Part shown: positions 23,363 through 37,200 of the stretch, piece after piece
Position numbering within the stretch: the first letter of the stretch is position 1
Layout of the letters: each line of letters begins with the position of its first letter
Source of the DNA: Brachyhypopomus gauderio
Taxonomy: Eukaryota; Chordata; Actinopteri; Gymnotiformes; Hypopomidae
DNA length: 64,000 bases
Direction of reading: 5' to 3'
Assembly (NCBI RefSeq): GCF_052324685.1
Contig: NC_135212.1
Coordinates: 620,001-684,000, forward strand
Made by a program: the position numbers and the translations under genes
The notes under the pieces: model-generated
What the model was told of the DNA's origin: nothing
The model's input: the letters and a program-made list of their open reading frames with translations, nothing else
Database searches by the model: none

Positions 23363-23477
23363 ACTAGATAGGCAAAGTTTGTGAACAAACTTTATGTTGG
23401 CTTGCAAAGCAGATATAACGCTGTTTTGAATGTTGATGACCTAATGTTAAAGGTTGTTTTAATGTTATCATTGTTAA

Positions 23478-24336
23478 ATTATGTTGCGGTTAAGGGGTAG
23501 TTTAGGTGTTTGGGGTAATTACTGCTGAGGGATAATTGGCTGTGGGGTAGTTGATATTGAGGGTTTTTTGACCTGTTGGAGTTATTGTTGTTTATGGGTA
23601 TTAAGATTACTGTGTAGTTTCTGTTAAACGCTTGTTTAGATGTGGAATGTTTTGTAGAGGTGGTATTTACCTGTGGTGGGGCAATTACTGTTGAGGGGCT
23701 ATTGCCATTGGGGTACTTAATGCAGATGTATTTGATATTGTTGAAGGATATTAGTTTAATTGGGTTGTTGATGTTAAGAGGCAATTTCGCTGTTTGGGGC
23801 AATTACTGCTGAGGGGTAATTGGCTGTGGGGTAGTTGACACTGAGGGGTTATTGACCTGTTGGGGTAATTGTTGTTGATGGCTATTAAGATTACTGTGTA
23901 ATTAATGTTAAAAGCTTGTTTATATGTGAATTTTTTTGTTGAGGAGTAATTACATGTGGTGGAGCAATTACTGTTGAGGGGCTATTGCCATTGGGGTAGT
24001 TAATGCTGATGTATTTGATATTGTATAAGTCAAATAGTTTAATGGGGTTGTTGATGTTAAGAGGTAATTTAGCTGTTTGGGGCAATTACTGCTGAGGGGT
24101 AATTGGCTGTGGGGTAGTTGACACTGAGGGGTTATTGACCTGTTGGAGTTATTGTTTTTGATGGGTATTAAGATTACTGTGTAGTTTCTGTGAAAAGCTT
24201 GTTTAGAAGTGGAAGTTTTGTTGAGGGGGTATTTACCTGTGGTGGGGCAATTCCTGTTGAGGGGCTATTACCATTGGGGTAGTTAATGCAGATGTATTTG
24301 ATATTGTTAAAGGATATTAGTTTAATGGGGTTGTTG
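23478..24336. repeat. 284-bp tandem repeat, 5' block of copy 2
   Basis: Second copy of the block at 590-1448, apparently without change. Confidence 0.85.
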
Positions 24337-25903
24337 AGGCCATCAGAGGGCGCGGGGATTTACTTGCTCAAACACTACGTACACGCTCCCTTGCACCAGG
24401 TCACTTACCCGGTGCAACTCATCTAATTACTGACACTTGTACACCATCAGTTTGCACCCCTTTTTAAGTCCACAGGTCGTGCAGTCCAGTGCTGTACATT
24501 CAGGAGACTGAAGCGTGTCCTATATCCTGCACTACGCCGTGCCTACAAAGGAGAGCCCTTCTATGCTCTTATTCATTAGGTCTTTGAGAGCTGTGTATGT
24601 TCTGTTTTGCTTTGTGCTCGTTTAAGTTGTTATTTCTTGGTCATGGATAATAAAGCTCCTGACATGCAACCAGTGCCTCCGGCCGCCTCTATACCCCCGT
24701 CACAGTTATCAGTGTTAAATGATATTCAGTGTAGTGCTAGGGATCATCTATTGGGTCATTTCACCAAGTCTGATCATTAAGTCTTGGAAAATTAAGAGAT
24801 TGATGAAATCAATGGGTCTATATAGGAGGATGGAGGGATGAATGAAATTATAGAACGGGAGGATAGATAAATGGCATCAATATGACATTCAGTGTAGTGT
24901 TAGGGTTCAGCTCCTGAGTCATGATATCAAGTTTGATCACTATGTCTTGAAAATTAAGGGATTGATGAAATCAATGCATTCCTATGGGAGGATGGAAGGA
25001 TGAAGGAAACAATGTAAGGGGAGCATAGACAAATGGCTTCAATATGATATTCAGTGTAGTGTTAGGGATCAGCTCCTAGTAATTTTACCAAGTTTGATCA
25101 CTATATCTTGAAAATTAAGGGTGTTATGAAATCAGTGGTTCCATATGGGAGGATCGAGGGATGAATCACTCAAAAACATTAATAAGTGAAAACACAAGCG
25201 ATACAACTTTTTTTTTCTTAAATGCATTTTTATTGTAGACAATCCTGTTATATGATGGAACAAGTACTTTTGTTTAGGTCAGAGGGTTGGAGGTTTGGAT
25301 CCTACCCTGTGTAAATAAGCATTATAGCAATATAATAAATGTACTAGTAAAATGGTTAAATGCAAATGTTTAAATGTTAATGCACTGAGCTAAACAGATA
25401 GATGGCCAGGAGAAGGAGTGGTCCCTGAATGTGGATGCTGTGCTCCGTGTGTTACAGAAACTTTCAAGAGGTCAACATAAAACAGTCATTGGAGCTGGCT
25501 CTGGCAATGAAGCAAGGAAGCAAGAGAACAGTTCCTGATCTTCTCCACTGCCCACAACACCTCTGAAGATTTCTGGATAGAGGGCTTCTAGACAAAGATG
25601 TGGTTAATCTGCATAAGGGAACATTAAGATCCTCATAAATCTCTCAACAGAAGCTTTGATGTCATCCAGAAATTCTGCCTTCTCTGTTTCCCCTCACCTC
25701 CTGTCCCTTCTGTAGTCCATCATCACCCAGCTTATTCTATTGTATAGATAGTTAAATACGTGAGAGGTGCGCTTGTGACGTTAAGCACAAACATTAATTT
25801 TAACAGCACAAACGAATGAGACCAGTTTGGAGTGATTTTGGGTTGGGGGGGGGCAGCTTCTTGCAGGTGGAAAACCTCACTTTGACGCGTTGTCCTGAGG
25901 ATT

Positions 25904-26681
25904 CTAATATATCAATATAATATAAATATAACAGCGAATATATGAATATAATATATATTATTAATAATAATAATATCATAATTTTAATCATAATAATTTT
26001 GAAAAATAGCGCAGGCGCAAATCACTATCGAAGACGTTGAGGTTTTTTTTTTACTGAGAACGTCAATCGCTTTCGATCTCCCTGAGAGAAACAGCTGCGT
26101 TTTACCGTAAGTATCATTCAGCGTTCATAAAACGTTAAACACGTTGATAAATTGTAATTTGACATAACATAATTAGACATGAATGTTTAAACGGCGTATT
26201 CGTTGTCTTACATTAGTTAGACAACATTAGTTATTCGCTTAACTAAGGCAAGACAGACGGCTGATTTTGTGAGGTAGCCAGTTAGGCGTTGGCTAACGTT
26301 TTGGACCGTTAGCTAGCTAGATACCAGGTTTGTTATTAGCATACCGAACACGCATAGTGAACCTGGCTACTCTAGATCGATAACTACCAGTGTGCGTGTA
26401 CATCGTCAGGCTTTGATTTTTAGATATAACTGATAACATGCCCCTTGCACTGGAAGGCTTGCAAGCTAGATAGCTAACAAAAAGTATCGTTCGAGATATA
26501 GCCAGCTTTGCTAGTCAACTAAGTAGGGACGGCCGAGTGTTGTAATGGTTCACAGAACAGCCTTTCGTGAACAACCAGTAAATGCTGGAGCTAGCTACTT
26601 TTGGCCATTGTAATTAGGATGTATTGTCGTGTATTTGTATCGCTGTATTGAATAGTTAGGTAATATGTGTGTTATTACACA
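25904..26681 (+). promoter_or_regulatory. Promoter and leader-exon block 1, copy 2
   Basis: Counterpart of 3016-3793, with the NRF1-like GCGCAGGCGC at 26009-26018. Confidence 0.6.
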
Positions 26682-27751
26682 AGCTATATTGCTTGACTGA
26701 TTGCAACGTGAATTATCAGCGCTCTTGAAGACTCTCAGTACAGATCCCTTCAGGGGTAAAAATTGTGGTGTGGGGGGTGGGGTTGGTTAGGGCTACTATT
26801 TAGTTGGGCTACCGCCGGAGTTACAAGTGTACACTAAGAAGCAGGAGAACATAACGACATAAGGAAGGACAGTGTGAAACGGAGAGAGAGAGAAAGCAAG
26901 CGAGCAATAAACACAGACACACAATGTGAAATGAAAAGAGAAAGCAAGAAATGATTAAAAGTTATTTTCTTTTTGCTAATTATGTTACTATTAAATGTTC
27001 TTGACTGGGATGTAAAACTGATATAAAATAAGTAATAAAACACTGTTACAATATTGTGATTATTATTATTATATATTAATTACTAATATAGCAATACTGA
27101 CAATAAATCCCTCAAACCAAATACTAAGTCATAGATTCATAGTTTTGCCGTTTGGTTTAAAATCTGTGACAGACATATGCTTTGGGCTAGTTTAAGTTTC
27201 TGAAGTGCGGGTTTTACACTGACTTTGTGCTGGATATTTGTGTAGGACCTGGCAACCCTTCTTCAGAGTGTCTCAGTTGTGAGAAGAATAAGGTCTGTGG
27301 AAAAGTAAGGTCTGTGGAAGTGGAAAAGGTTCCAAGTAAGTAGTCCTTTTTTGTTCATGATAAAGTAATAATACTAAGGAATAATCTTTTGTATTCATGA
27401 TAAAGTCATAATAAGGATAAGGAAGTCATTTTTCTTTATGATGAAGTAATAACAATGTCTTATCAAGAAATATATAATAATAAAGAGTAGTTTTTACAAG
27501 AAGGGTCTGTGAAAGACTGGTCTGTATATGTTCTGAAATTTAATACTCTAATATATCGAATGTTTTATTATTATTATACCATTTCGACTAGCCTAACGTT
27601 CAGTGTGAACTCACAAATGAGAGTCCCTTTTAGCCAAACTTAAAATATCTTGTTTAATATTGTGATTACAGTAATGCAACCTTTGTGGTTTGTGGTAGAG
27701 TGATCAGTTTTTTCAGGCTGAATGTGTTTTTTTTTTTCTTCATCTCTTAGA

Positions 27752-29152
27752 ATGTTCTCCAAAGCTTCAGGTCCATATGCCAGACCACCACCAATGAAGG
27801 TGAAGTGTGTGGGGAAACATACTGCAGAGAGGGCTGAGACCTATGAAATGGTGGATGGCGTGGTGGCAGTGAAGACCTCGAAGAGGGTTGCAACTTGCGC
27901 CCTGTGCGATGGGCAAAATTTCGTTGTGGCTCATTTAAAAAATGATGATTGTGATCAAATTGATGACAATCAATCATATTTCATCAAAGGCTACAACATA
28001 TCACAGAAATATGGAAATGCCAAAGTGTTTTTTACAACATCAACAGTTGTATACAAAACATCGGATGTTGCAGTCTCACGTGATTTGGAGGTACAGTGCC
28101 GCCATGCTGTCTGCCCTCCCTCCCCAGTGTACCAAACAGACGTGCCAAATTGGACTGCAGTATACTCGACTTTATGTGGAAGAGTAACCAGTGTGAGTAT
28201 TAACTGTTTAAATATTAGTCTAGTTAAATCTATTCTATGACCCACAGTATAATAAGTGATGCATTGAACCTTAATCTTAACCAATCATGTCTTTTATTTT
28301 ACTTATATCATTTGTGACTCGGTTTCATTGTAGCTGAGTACTACCAGGCTCCAAAACACGAAGGACGGGGATGTTCCAGTCCGGAACCTGGAGGTGATGG
28401 CAGGGAGTAATAAGTATGAGGTGGCTCTGTGGAGAGATGCAGCTCTGGAGGATGTCACTCTGTCTGCAAATGTGGACATTACTCACCTCCACATCAAAAA
28501 ACAGAAAGACGTAGTGACATTCAATTCTACTACGTACACAACTATAAAGGTAAATCAAAAGGTCTTTAGAAACACCTACCATGTAGAAGGACAGTTAAAA
28601 ACTGTCACCATACGTGGGTTAGCCATTGTCTAACAGAATTTCTCTATGACCACAGGTCACACAGTAACTGGAAATTTAACTTAATATCTTAATATATTGA
28701 TGACACTGATACATATAAAACACTTCTGATCCTGATGAACTTGAGTCACAGCCATGTTAATAATCTAAACACATATCTGACTGTATAATATTAATTTATA
28801 TGTAATATATTAATGTAATATAAATAATAATAAATATGCTTATCTACCCTATACCTTGTAAATGTAAACTTCAAAACATTTACTTTTGAGCTCACAATCA
28901 TGCAACCATCATATTCCCTGTTATTCACAGAAATCGGAGATGGCAGTGTTTACAGAAGAGGTGGAGGTTGTGGGGATCTGCCCCACTCCCACGGCTGTAA
29001 AGATCCTCACTGCCAATATGGAAGAATTTTCCATCCCTCCCCATGTTTGGAGTGGAGACACTGATAAAATAATATTAGAATTACCATTCAAAATGTTGGT
29101 AAAACACACTGAAGGGGTAATAGAAAGTTTTGAGTGCCCATTTTTTCCTTAA
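27752..29152 (+). CDS. RPA-like OB-fold protein, three exons (copy 2)
   Basis: Second copy of the gene at 4868-6268, with exons 27752-28192, 28334-28549 and 28931-29152. No coding difference was seen from copy 1. It is intact, so copy 2 of the element could still supply this protein although its Rep-helicase gene is frameshifted. Confidence 0.65.
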
Positions 29153-29332
29153 GCCTGAAGTGCAGAGTAGCAGTGTAATATAGTTTTGTAGTTTTGTTGT
29201 TGTTGTTGTTGTGGATTTCTAATTTATATAATTAAATTATATATTTTAAAAATAAATGTGCCTGATTCATGTTTGTGAGTTGTAAATAAATATTGAATAA
29301 TAATCTTCGTCATCATAATAATATCAATATAT

Positions 29333-30097
29333 CTAATATATCAATATAATAGGGAATATGACTATAATATATGTTATCAATAATAACAATATAATTCCAA
29401 TAATATTATTGAAAAAAATAGCGCACGCGCAAATCGGTATTGTTGTTGACGTTGACCTTTTTTTAAACTGCGCGAGAACGTCAATCGCTTTCGATCTCCC
29501 TGAGAGAAACAGCTGCGTTTTACCGTAAGTATCATTCAGCGTTCATAAAACGTTAAACACGTTGATAAATTGTAATTTGACATAACATAATTAGACATGA
29601 ATGTTTAAACGGCGTATTCGTTGTCTTACATTAGTTAGACAACATTAGTTATTCGCTTAACTAAGGCAAGACAGACGGCTGATTTTGTGAGGTAGCCAGT
29701 TAGGCGTTGGCTAACGTTTTGGACCGTTAGCTAGCTAGATACCAGGTTTGTTATTAGCATACCGAACACGCATAGTGAACCTGGCTACTCTAGATCGATA
29801 ACTACCAGTGTGCGTGTACATCGTCAGGCTTTGATTTTTAGATATAACTGATAACATGCCCCTTGCACTGGAAGGCTTGCAAGCTAGATAGCTAACAAAA
29901 AGTATCGTTCGAGATATAGCCAGCTTTGCTAGTCAACTAAGTAGGGACGGCCGAGTGTTGTAATGGTTCACAGAACAGCCTTTCGTGAACAACCAGTAAA
30001 TGCTGGAGCTAGCTACTTTTGGCCATTGTAATTAGGATGTATTGTCGTGTATTTGTATCGCTGTATTTAGTAGTTAGGTAATATGTGTGTTATTACA
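29333..30097 (+). promoter_or_regulatory. Promoter and leader-exon block 2, copy 2
   Basis: Counterpart of 6449-7213, with the NRF1-like GCGCACGCGC at 29421-29430. Confidence 0.6.
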
Positions 30098-30249
30098 CAC
30101 CAGACCAAGCACACAAAGTTAGCTGGTTAAGTAGCTAGCTAGCTAATATAGAATGGGGATCTACGTCACGCCGCATTGCTTGCTGGGTTGTGGCCGGCAT
30201 ATTTTAGTACACGGGTCCAAGAATAAATAATAAACCGTGTAAATAATAA

Positions 30250-30714
30250 ATGCGATATCGCTTACCGCGACAAGTTAAATACAGAATTAATATTTGTGTT
30301 ATTATAGAGAATGGGAATGTGCCGTCAGCAGACACGAAAGACGCAATGCATTGTAGTAATGTTTTTGTAGGTTTTGCACTTTTAGCGCCTCAGGGAACCT
30401 CCGGTCAAACCATGGGTGATCATCAGTTCTGGTGGTCAGGTGGACTGCGCACACTGCACATGGCTGGCATCGCAGAGTCTTGTACACACATTGGGGCTCT
30501 CCTATTTAAAATTAAAGTAGCAGTGTGGATACGGGTTACCAAAACGGTCACTGATGTTCTAGGCTATTGGATGATGCCTGCTAATGTTGACAAGGTTCAA
30601 GCAGAGATGGCTCACAAGATTGACTTCTCCACTGGTGCAGCTAAGAGGAAGGCACTTGACAAGTGCATCAGAGGAAAGAAAATTAAGCCGAGTATATGTA
30701 TTATAGCCTGTTAA
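30250..30714 (+). pseudogene. SWIM / YqaJ-associated fragment (copy 2)
   Basis: Same sequence as 7366-7830, including the apparent frame break before the MAG motif. The lesion therefore predates the tandem duplication. Confidence 0.42.
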
Positions 30715-31376
30715 AATTTGGCGAAATATTTGACCTTGCTTGTTGTGTTGCACTGTAATTTGCAGGTTTCAAAGCTGTAAATACCGACAGTTTGTGTAAG
30801 TACATTTTGATATTAATTTATACATATAATTGACAAGGTGTAGCAACCTTAATAGGATTTGCACCCTTCATTCATCTGGAAGTTCAATAATAAGGTATTG
30901 GTGTCTATGAAAGCACTAGGCAGCTCACTTGATTTTTTAACAATTGTTCCAAATTCACTAAATCAGTCATGTGTTATCTCAAAATATTTACAGTATGACA
31001 GTTGAAAGGTTTGTTTGAAAGATGCAAATGTTGTTCACATATTTAAATGTTTCTCTTCTCTATTTGCATATCCATGTGTACGTCAAGCTATTTGAAGTGA
31101 GTAGAAAGCTATTAAAACTGCAATTTCTGTATACCTGGTGTGTTTGCGGGGTTACAAAAATTGTGCATTCTGTAGCAATGTACAAATTTCTGAATGTTTT
31201 TATGTACAAATATGAGTGTAATGGCTGTGATGGGCATGATCTGATATGGTAGAGACCAGTGGATGGTGTGTTGTTACAGTAAAAAAGAATGGGCCAGTGA
31301 GCTAAGAACATTTTATTAACATAATTATGGAATTTTGTGTAATATCCAAGTTCCACTCTGGACAGGACTATTAACA

Positions 31377-31707
31377 AATAAGCATCTATTAGAAAAAGAC
31401 CACAAAGCACTTCTGTAAGGTCCTCTGGAGAAGGGCACCTGGCAAATTGTGAAAATGTTCACTAATGTGCACTTGTATGTTTCTGTAGGTTCAGTTCAGC
31501 TCACCTCACCTAACCTCAGAGTACATAAAAGAATTTAATGAGACCTTTGTTTCCTCTTAAATACAACACACATACATATCATAAAACTGCCATTATTTTA
31601 TACTATCTAAATGTATGTGTACATCAGGCATAATACTCAGTGTTTGGCTAATGGACCAAATGTGACCGGTCTGAATGTAGATTGTTTGTACAAGTTTCAC
31701 TCATGCA

Positions 31708-31765
<58 letters not shown>

Positions 31766-32234
31766 TCTGTTATGATTTTAGCAGGGTGACCTCAGTCTGG
31801 TCCTGGTGTAGGTTCCTCTGGCTTCTGAAGGCTGCTTGTGAAAGTAAGGGTTTTTAAAGGTTCAACGTTAACTGCATTATTGACACAGACCTATGTATTA
31901 ACAGATAAGCATCTATTAGAAAGAGACCACAAAGCACTTCTGTAAGGTCCTCTGGAGAAGTGCACCTGGCAAATTGTGAAAATGTTCACTAATGTGCACT
32001 TGTATGTTTCTGTAGGTTCAGTTCAGCTCACCTCACCTAACTTCAGAGTAAGTAAAAGAATTTAATGAGACCTTTGTTTCCTCTTAAATACTACATACAT
32101 ACATATCATAAAACTGCCATTATTTTATACTATCTAAATGTATGTGTACATCAGGCATATTACTCAGTGTTTGGCTAATGGACCAAATGTGACCGGTCTG
32201 AATATAGATTGTTTGTACAAGTTTCACTCAGGGA

Positions 32235-32270
<36 letters not shown>

Positions 32271-32549
32271 TCTGTTGTGATTTTAGCAGGGTGACCTAAC
32301 TGGTCCTGGTGTAGGTTCCTCTGGCTTCTCAAGGCTGCTTGTGAAAGTAAGGGTTTTTAAAGGTTCCATGTTAACAGCATTATTGACACAGACCTTTGTT
32401 TCCTCTTAAATACTACACACATACATATCATAAAACTCCCATTATTTTATACCATGTAAATGTATGTGTACATAAGGCATAAGAGTTTGGCTAATGGACC
32501 AAATGTGACCAGTCTGAATGTAGATTGTCTGTACAAGTTTCACTCATGC

Positions 32550-32639
<90 letters not shown>

Positions 32640-32730
32640 TGTAATTTTAGCAGGGTGACCTAACTCTGGTCTTGGTGCAGGTCTCTGGCTTCTGAAGACT
32701 GCTTGTGAAAGTAAGGGTTTTTAAAGGTTC
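31377..32730 (+). repeat. Tandem microsatellite units (copy 2, with deletion)
   Basis: The same block as 8493-10045, with (TG)n at 31712-31764 and 32237-32269 and (CT)n at 32553-32635. The start of the third unit is missing: 181 bp present in copy 1 (9546-9727) are lost between two AGACCT direct repeats. The deletion plus the run-length changes account for the 199-bp length difference between copies here. Confidence 0.83.
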
Positions 32731-33190
32731 AACGTTAACATTTGCAGAAATGTAAGAGCCATAACATCATGCATACTTAATTTCCCTGAGGGGAACCTCC
32801 CAAAGGATCAATGAAGACTTATCTATCTATTTATCACATAAAGAGGAAAAGCAAGCAAGCTGTGTTTAGACTGAAATCACCCAATACTATATATATCCAG
32901 TGAATCTGATTGTGAAGTAGTACAATTGAATTCACAATTTGCAATTCTACATGCATGCAGATTGATTCTTCTTTATTTTTACAGGTCCTGATCTGAAGAC
33001 TTTTCTAGTCTTTGTTGGTCTTTTCTGTCTTTCTATTAAAATCACCTCTCCTCCCCATCCCAATATTTTCTCTTCTTTTCTTGTCTGCATCTATTGGCTT
33101 GCCCTTGCAAGTACAACGATACCCAAAACGATATCCAAAACGACAAACGAAACAAAACGAAAAACAACGCAAACAAAACGAATTTACCTC

Positions 33191-33366
33191 GCCGGAAGGC
33201 ACAAACGAAAACTTACCGCGCCGGAAGGCACAAACAAAAATTTACCGCGCCGGAAGGCACAAACGAAAACTTACCACGCCGGAAGGCAAAAACGAAACCA
33301 AAACGAGCCGGAAGGCACAAACGAAAACAAAACGAGCCGGAAGGCAACAAAACGAGCCAGAAGGCA
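33191..33366 (+). repeat. Seven iteron-like repeats (copy 2)
   Basis: Counterpart of 10506-10681 with the same 29-base spacing. Confidence 0.7.
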
Positions 33367-34260
33367 ACTGTGATTTATTTGTTCCAGATTATTGGCTGAG
33401 TGGACCATCATCGCTGAGTGCTGTTGAAGACACGCATCATACACTCCTCACACACATCATTATTCTCTTATCCCAGTGAAGAAGTAGTACTATATATCAG
33501 TTTTGCAAATTACAGAAGTGCATTTTTTAAGAAGTAGACCCCATACTGTTTGATGTTTGTGCATATATAGTTTTTTGTGTGTTTTATATACATTGCCATT
33601 TTCTTGTTGCTTTGTGTTGAATTGATTTGTTTCAGACAAACAACAGTAAGCAGTAGGACCATCTTTGCCTTCTGCAGACACACATATATAAAGTTTTGAA
33701 TTGTATGTTTGTGCATATATCGTTGCATAGGTCTAGGCTGTTATAACTGTTTTTGAGAATTGTTTTCTGATTTATCTAAGGTGACAACTGACAAATATCT
33801 TTTTAAAAGTTGTAACAGTATTATTGTGATTTGATTATTTTGAATACAGTAAACGTTTTAAAAACAACCTTTTGGAATAATATTGTTTAAGCAGAATAGG
33901 TTAGAATATAACTTTCCACCATCATCTGCTTGTCACAACTGTTCGAGTGGTCACCCCTACACACCTGAAGAAGTCTTCACTCCCTGGCGCTTGACTTTAA
34001 AGGTTGACTGACCTCTGGTTAACAGATCACGCAGGTTTGTTTCAACGCTGAACTCCTTGGATCCGTTGAGCCGTGTCTACCATCTGGGACTGGTGCTGAG
34101 ACGAGTTACATTTGTGTTTTTTTTATTACTGAACTAAGACGTAATATCCTAATTTACAAAGTAGCCCACGTTTAAATTATTTGCATTATCTGTTTTTGAT
34201 GAGGTTGCACATATTTTAAATACTATTTGCTCAGATTTACTGTTTGAAATCTGTTAAACC

Positions 34261-37200
34261 ATGCCGAGAAAAAGCAAGAGGTCCGTTGCAGCTAAACGAC
34301 GCGAGGCACTGAAAGTGGATAGCGGAAGCGCTAACCAAGTAGCAAACACTGTTACTAATCGGTATGTGGAGTCAGTTCAGGCCACCCACTGTCAAGGTGA
34401 CGAGAGATACGAGGATTTCTCGCGTGGTACACAGTGTACCTGCAACGCTCTGACATTTCTTGCTGTGCACAACGAAGTTAACGAGTTGAACTCTATGGGT
34501 CTTGACAACGTTTTAGTGAGAGGCGATGCTTTATATACTTCTGTGAAACGAACATTGCTGAATGAAGGAAGGTTTGTGAATAACTATTTAACTTCTGACG
34601 AGTTACCAGCGACAGTCGACACCGATCTGCACTGTTACAGTCTTATTAAACACCCACAAAGGTATGGTTTCTTGAAAGACGATGCGCCAATAGGAATGGA
34701 CGAGTATATGAACCTAGAGAGCGCTCTCGCTTGTCTTACAGATAACGTAACTGATGCGCTTCTGATCGTTGGAAACACCTGCATTGCAGTATTCAGAGAT
34801 CGCGTAGGGAGATTTGGCTTTTTTGATTCTCACAGCAGAACACCCGACGGATTAAAGCCTGATGATGAGAACACAGGTACGGCCGTGATGCTGACTTTTG
34901 CGAACTTGACAGATTTGACCGAAAGGTTGCTACTGCTGTATCAGGGTTGCCTTGAGTTGCGGGACAATCAGCAATACGAACTTCTGCCCGTGTCTTTTGT
35001 GATGACAGGTAGTACTCAACATGACGAACTCCCTTGTGAACTTCAAACGTTAAACGTGCAGCCTAGTTTTATTAGCCAGCATGACAAAAAAACATTAACG
35101 AAGTTAAACAAAGCACGCAGAAGAAAAAAAATTCAACAACAGATGCAAGAACTCGCATCCTCGCAAACATGTGGGAAACGTGTTAACTGGAAGCAGAAAT
35201 ACGCAAGTGACCCCAAGTTCAAGGAGAAAATCAAACAACGCAGTCGAAATAGCTACTTAAAAAATGCAAATTACAGACTTGAGAAGCAACGAACATTAAG
35301 GGTTAATTATATGCTAAACACTACTTACAAAGATAAGCAGAGACGGTACATCACAACGAACTACCGTCATAATGCAGCATTCAGAGAGAAGCAAAAACAA
35401 TACGTTATCAGTAATTACAAAAACAATGCTGTGTACAGAGAGAAGCACAAACAGCACATAATTGATAAATATTCAAAAGATCTGATTTTCAGGCAAAAGC
35501 AAAAACAATATTTTACAAATAGGTGCAGAAATGATTCAATTTTTTATGAGCTTAGAAAACAAAAATTTAATAGATTATATCAGACTGATGTAGTTTTTAG
35601 GTCCCATCACAGAGAACAGTGCTTACTTCGGTCAGTGAACAGAGAGTCCAAATTAAAGATGCTACACAAAATACGTTGTGCACAGCATATACAGAAAAAA
35701 TACAGACTAAATCGTTATTTACACCAACACAGTCTGCATGAAAATATCAATAATGAGTGTTTCTTTGACATCCAGAATCCACAACAGTTGATCGCATTAA
35801 GTCACTTTAAAGAGATGGCAAAAGATGGGCCAAGCTATGTTTGCACCGTCTGTCACAGAGCACTGTTTTCTAACCAGGTTCGTGTGTGTGAACACAGAAA
35901 CTATCAGAAGAATCTTACAGTTGCTTCAGTTTGCTTGACGGGCAAATATGTTCACATCTGTTCCTCTGACTGTCCAAATAACTGTGTGACTGAAGAAAGG
36001 AAGAGAGAATGGATCTGCCACTGTTGTCATGCAAATTTATCAAAGGGAAAGATGCCTGCCATTGCTGCTGTTAATAAACTTGAACTTACACCAGTCCCAC
36101 CAGAACTCTGTGATTTGAATATACTTGAAAGGCATGTTATAGCCAAATACGTGTGTTTTGCCAAGGTCATCAGTCTTCCCAAAGGTCAACAGAGAGCCAT
36201 CAAGGGTGCTGTTGTGTCAGTTCCTTCAGATGTTGAAACAACAGTAAATGTTTTACCCAGACCAAGAAGTGAATCACAGTTGCTTACAGTGAAACTCAAG
36301 AGACGGTTGTGTTATTCAGGTCATTATCAGTTCCAGACAATATCTATGCACAAAGTCTTGTCTGCGTTATGTAAACTGAAAGAAATACATTCTGAATATA
36401 AGGACATTGTTCTCAACCCTGTACAGGAAGATGATTTATTTAATGATGTTACAGACGTCACAGATGAAAGTGCTCCAGAACAGGAAATGGATATTGACAA
36501 CAATACTGAGAGTGAGAACACACAACAACAGAACCCTGAGAATATGCAGCCTGATGCAGATAATGAGAATCAGAGCACTGATCAGCACACAGGTCTAGCG
36601 TTAGACACATGTCTTCAGCCACCAGATCTTGGTCATCATCTGTTATCCTTCAATGATGGCATATTCTGTATTGCTCCAGCAGAGAGAAACAGTCCAGTCA
36701 GTGTGTTTAAAGTCCCTAAGATCGAGGCAATGGCTTTCCCAGTACAGTTTCCTTGTGGTAAAAATACATTTGATGAACCACACAGACAGGTTGCTCTCTC
36801 ACCTAGCAGATACTTCAATGCAAGATTATTCTCTGCTGATAATCGCTTTGCGATGGACACAAACTACATTTTCTTTGCACAGTTTGTAACTGAAATGCAT
36901 CTAGCCGCTTCAAGTATGTCCATTCAACTGCGAAAAGCAAAAACCAGGACACGTGATGGGCGTAAAATCAACAGTTCACTTTTAAGAGACAAAGTTGAAT
37001 TAGAGAAACTTATAAAAAATAATGAGGGCACCAGATTCATGCAACCTCTGAGAGGGATACCTGCTTACTGGCAAAAAACACTCCGAGATCTGTTTGCCAT
37101 GCTCAGACAGCTGGGAACTCCCACATTTTTCTGTACATTCAGTGCAGCAGAGATGAGATGGCCAGAGGTAATCAAAGCAATTAAAGCACAGCAAGGTCAA

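Larger units (their letters stand above)
476..23363 (+). mobile_element. Autonomous Helentron (Helitron2-type) element, copy 1
   Basis: This rolling-circle transposon unit runs from CTAG at 476 to the base before the next CTAG at 23364. The 5' end has a palindrome at 486-505 and the terminal motif TATGTTGGCTTGCAAAGCAG at 505-524. The exact reverse complement of that motif lies at 23293-23312 inside a 3' hairpin (23285-23312), and a second hairpin with one change follows at 23335-23362. It encodes the full Rep-helicase-endonuclease protein, an RPA-like gene and a SWIM/YqaJ-like fragment. Asymmetric terminal inverted repeats plus a 3' hairpin are known features of Helentrons and their HINE derivatives. 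At about 22.9 kb it is large for the group because satellites, a MITE and a foldback element sit inside it. Confidence 0.85.
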
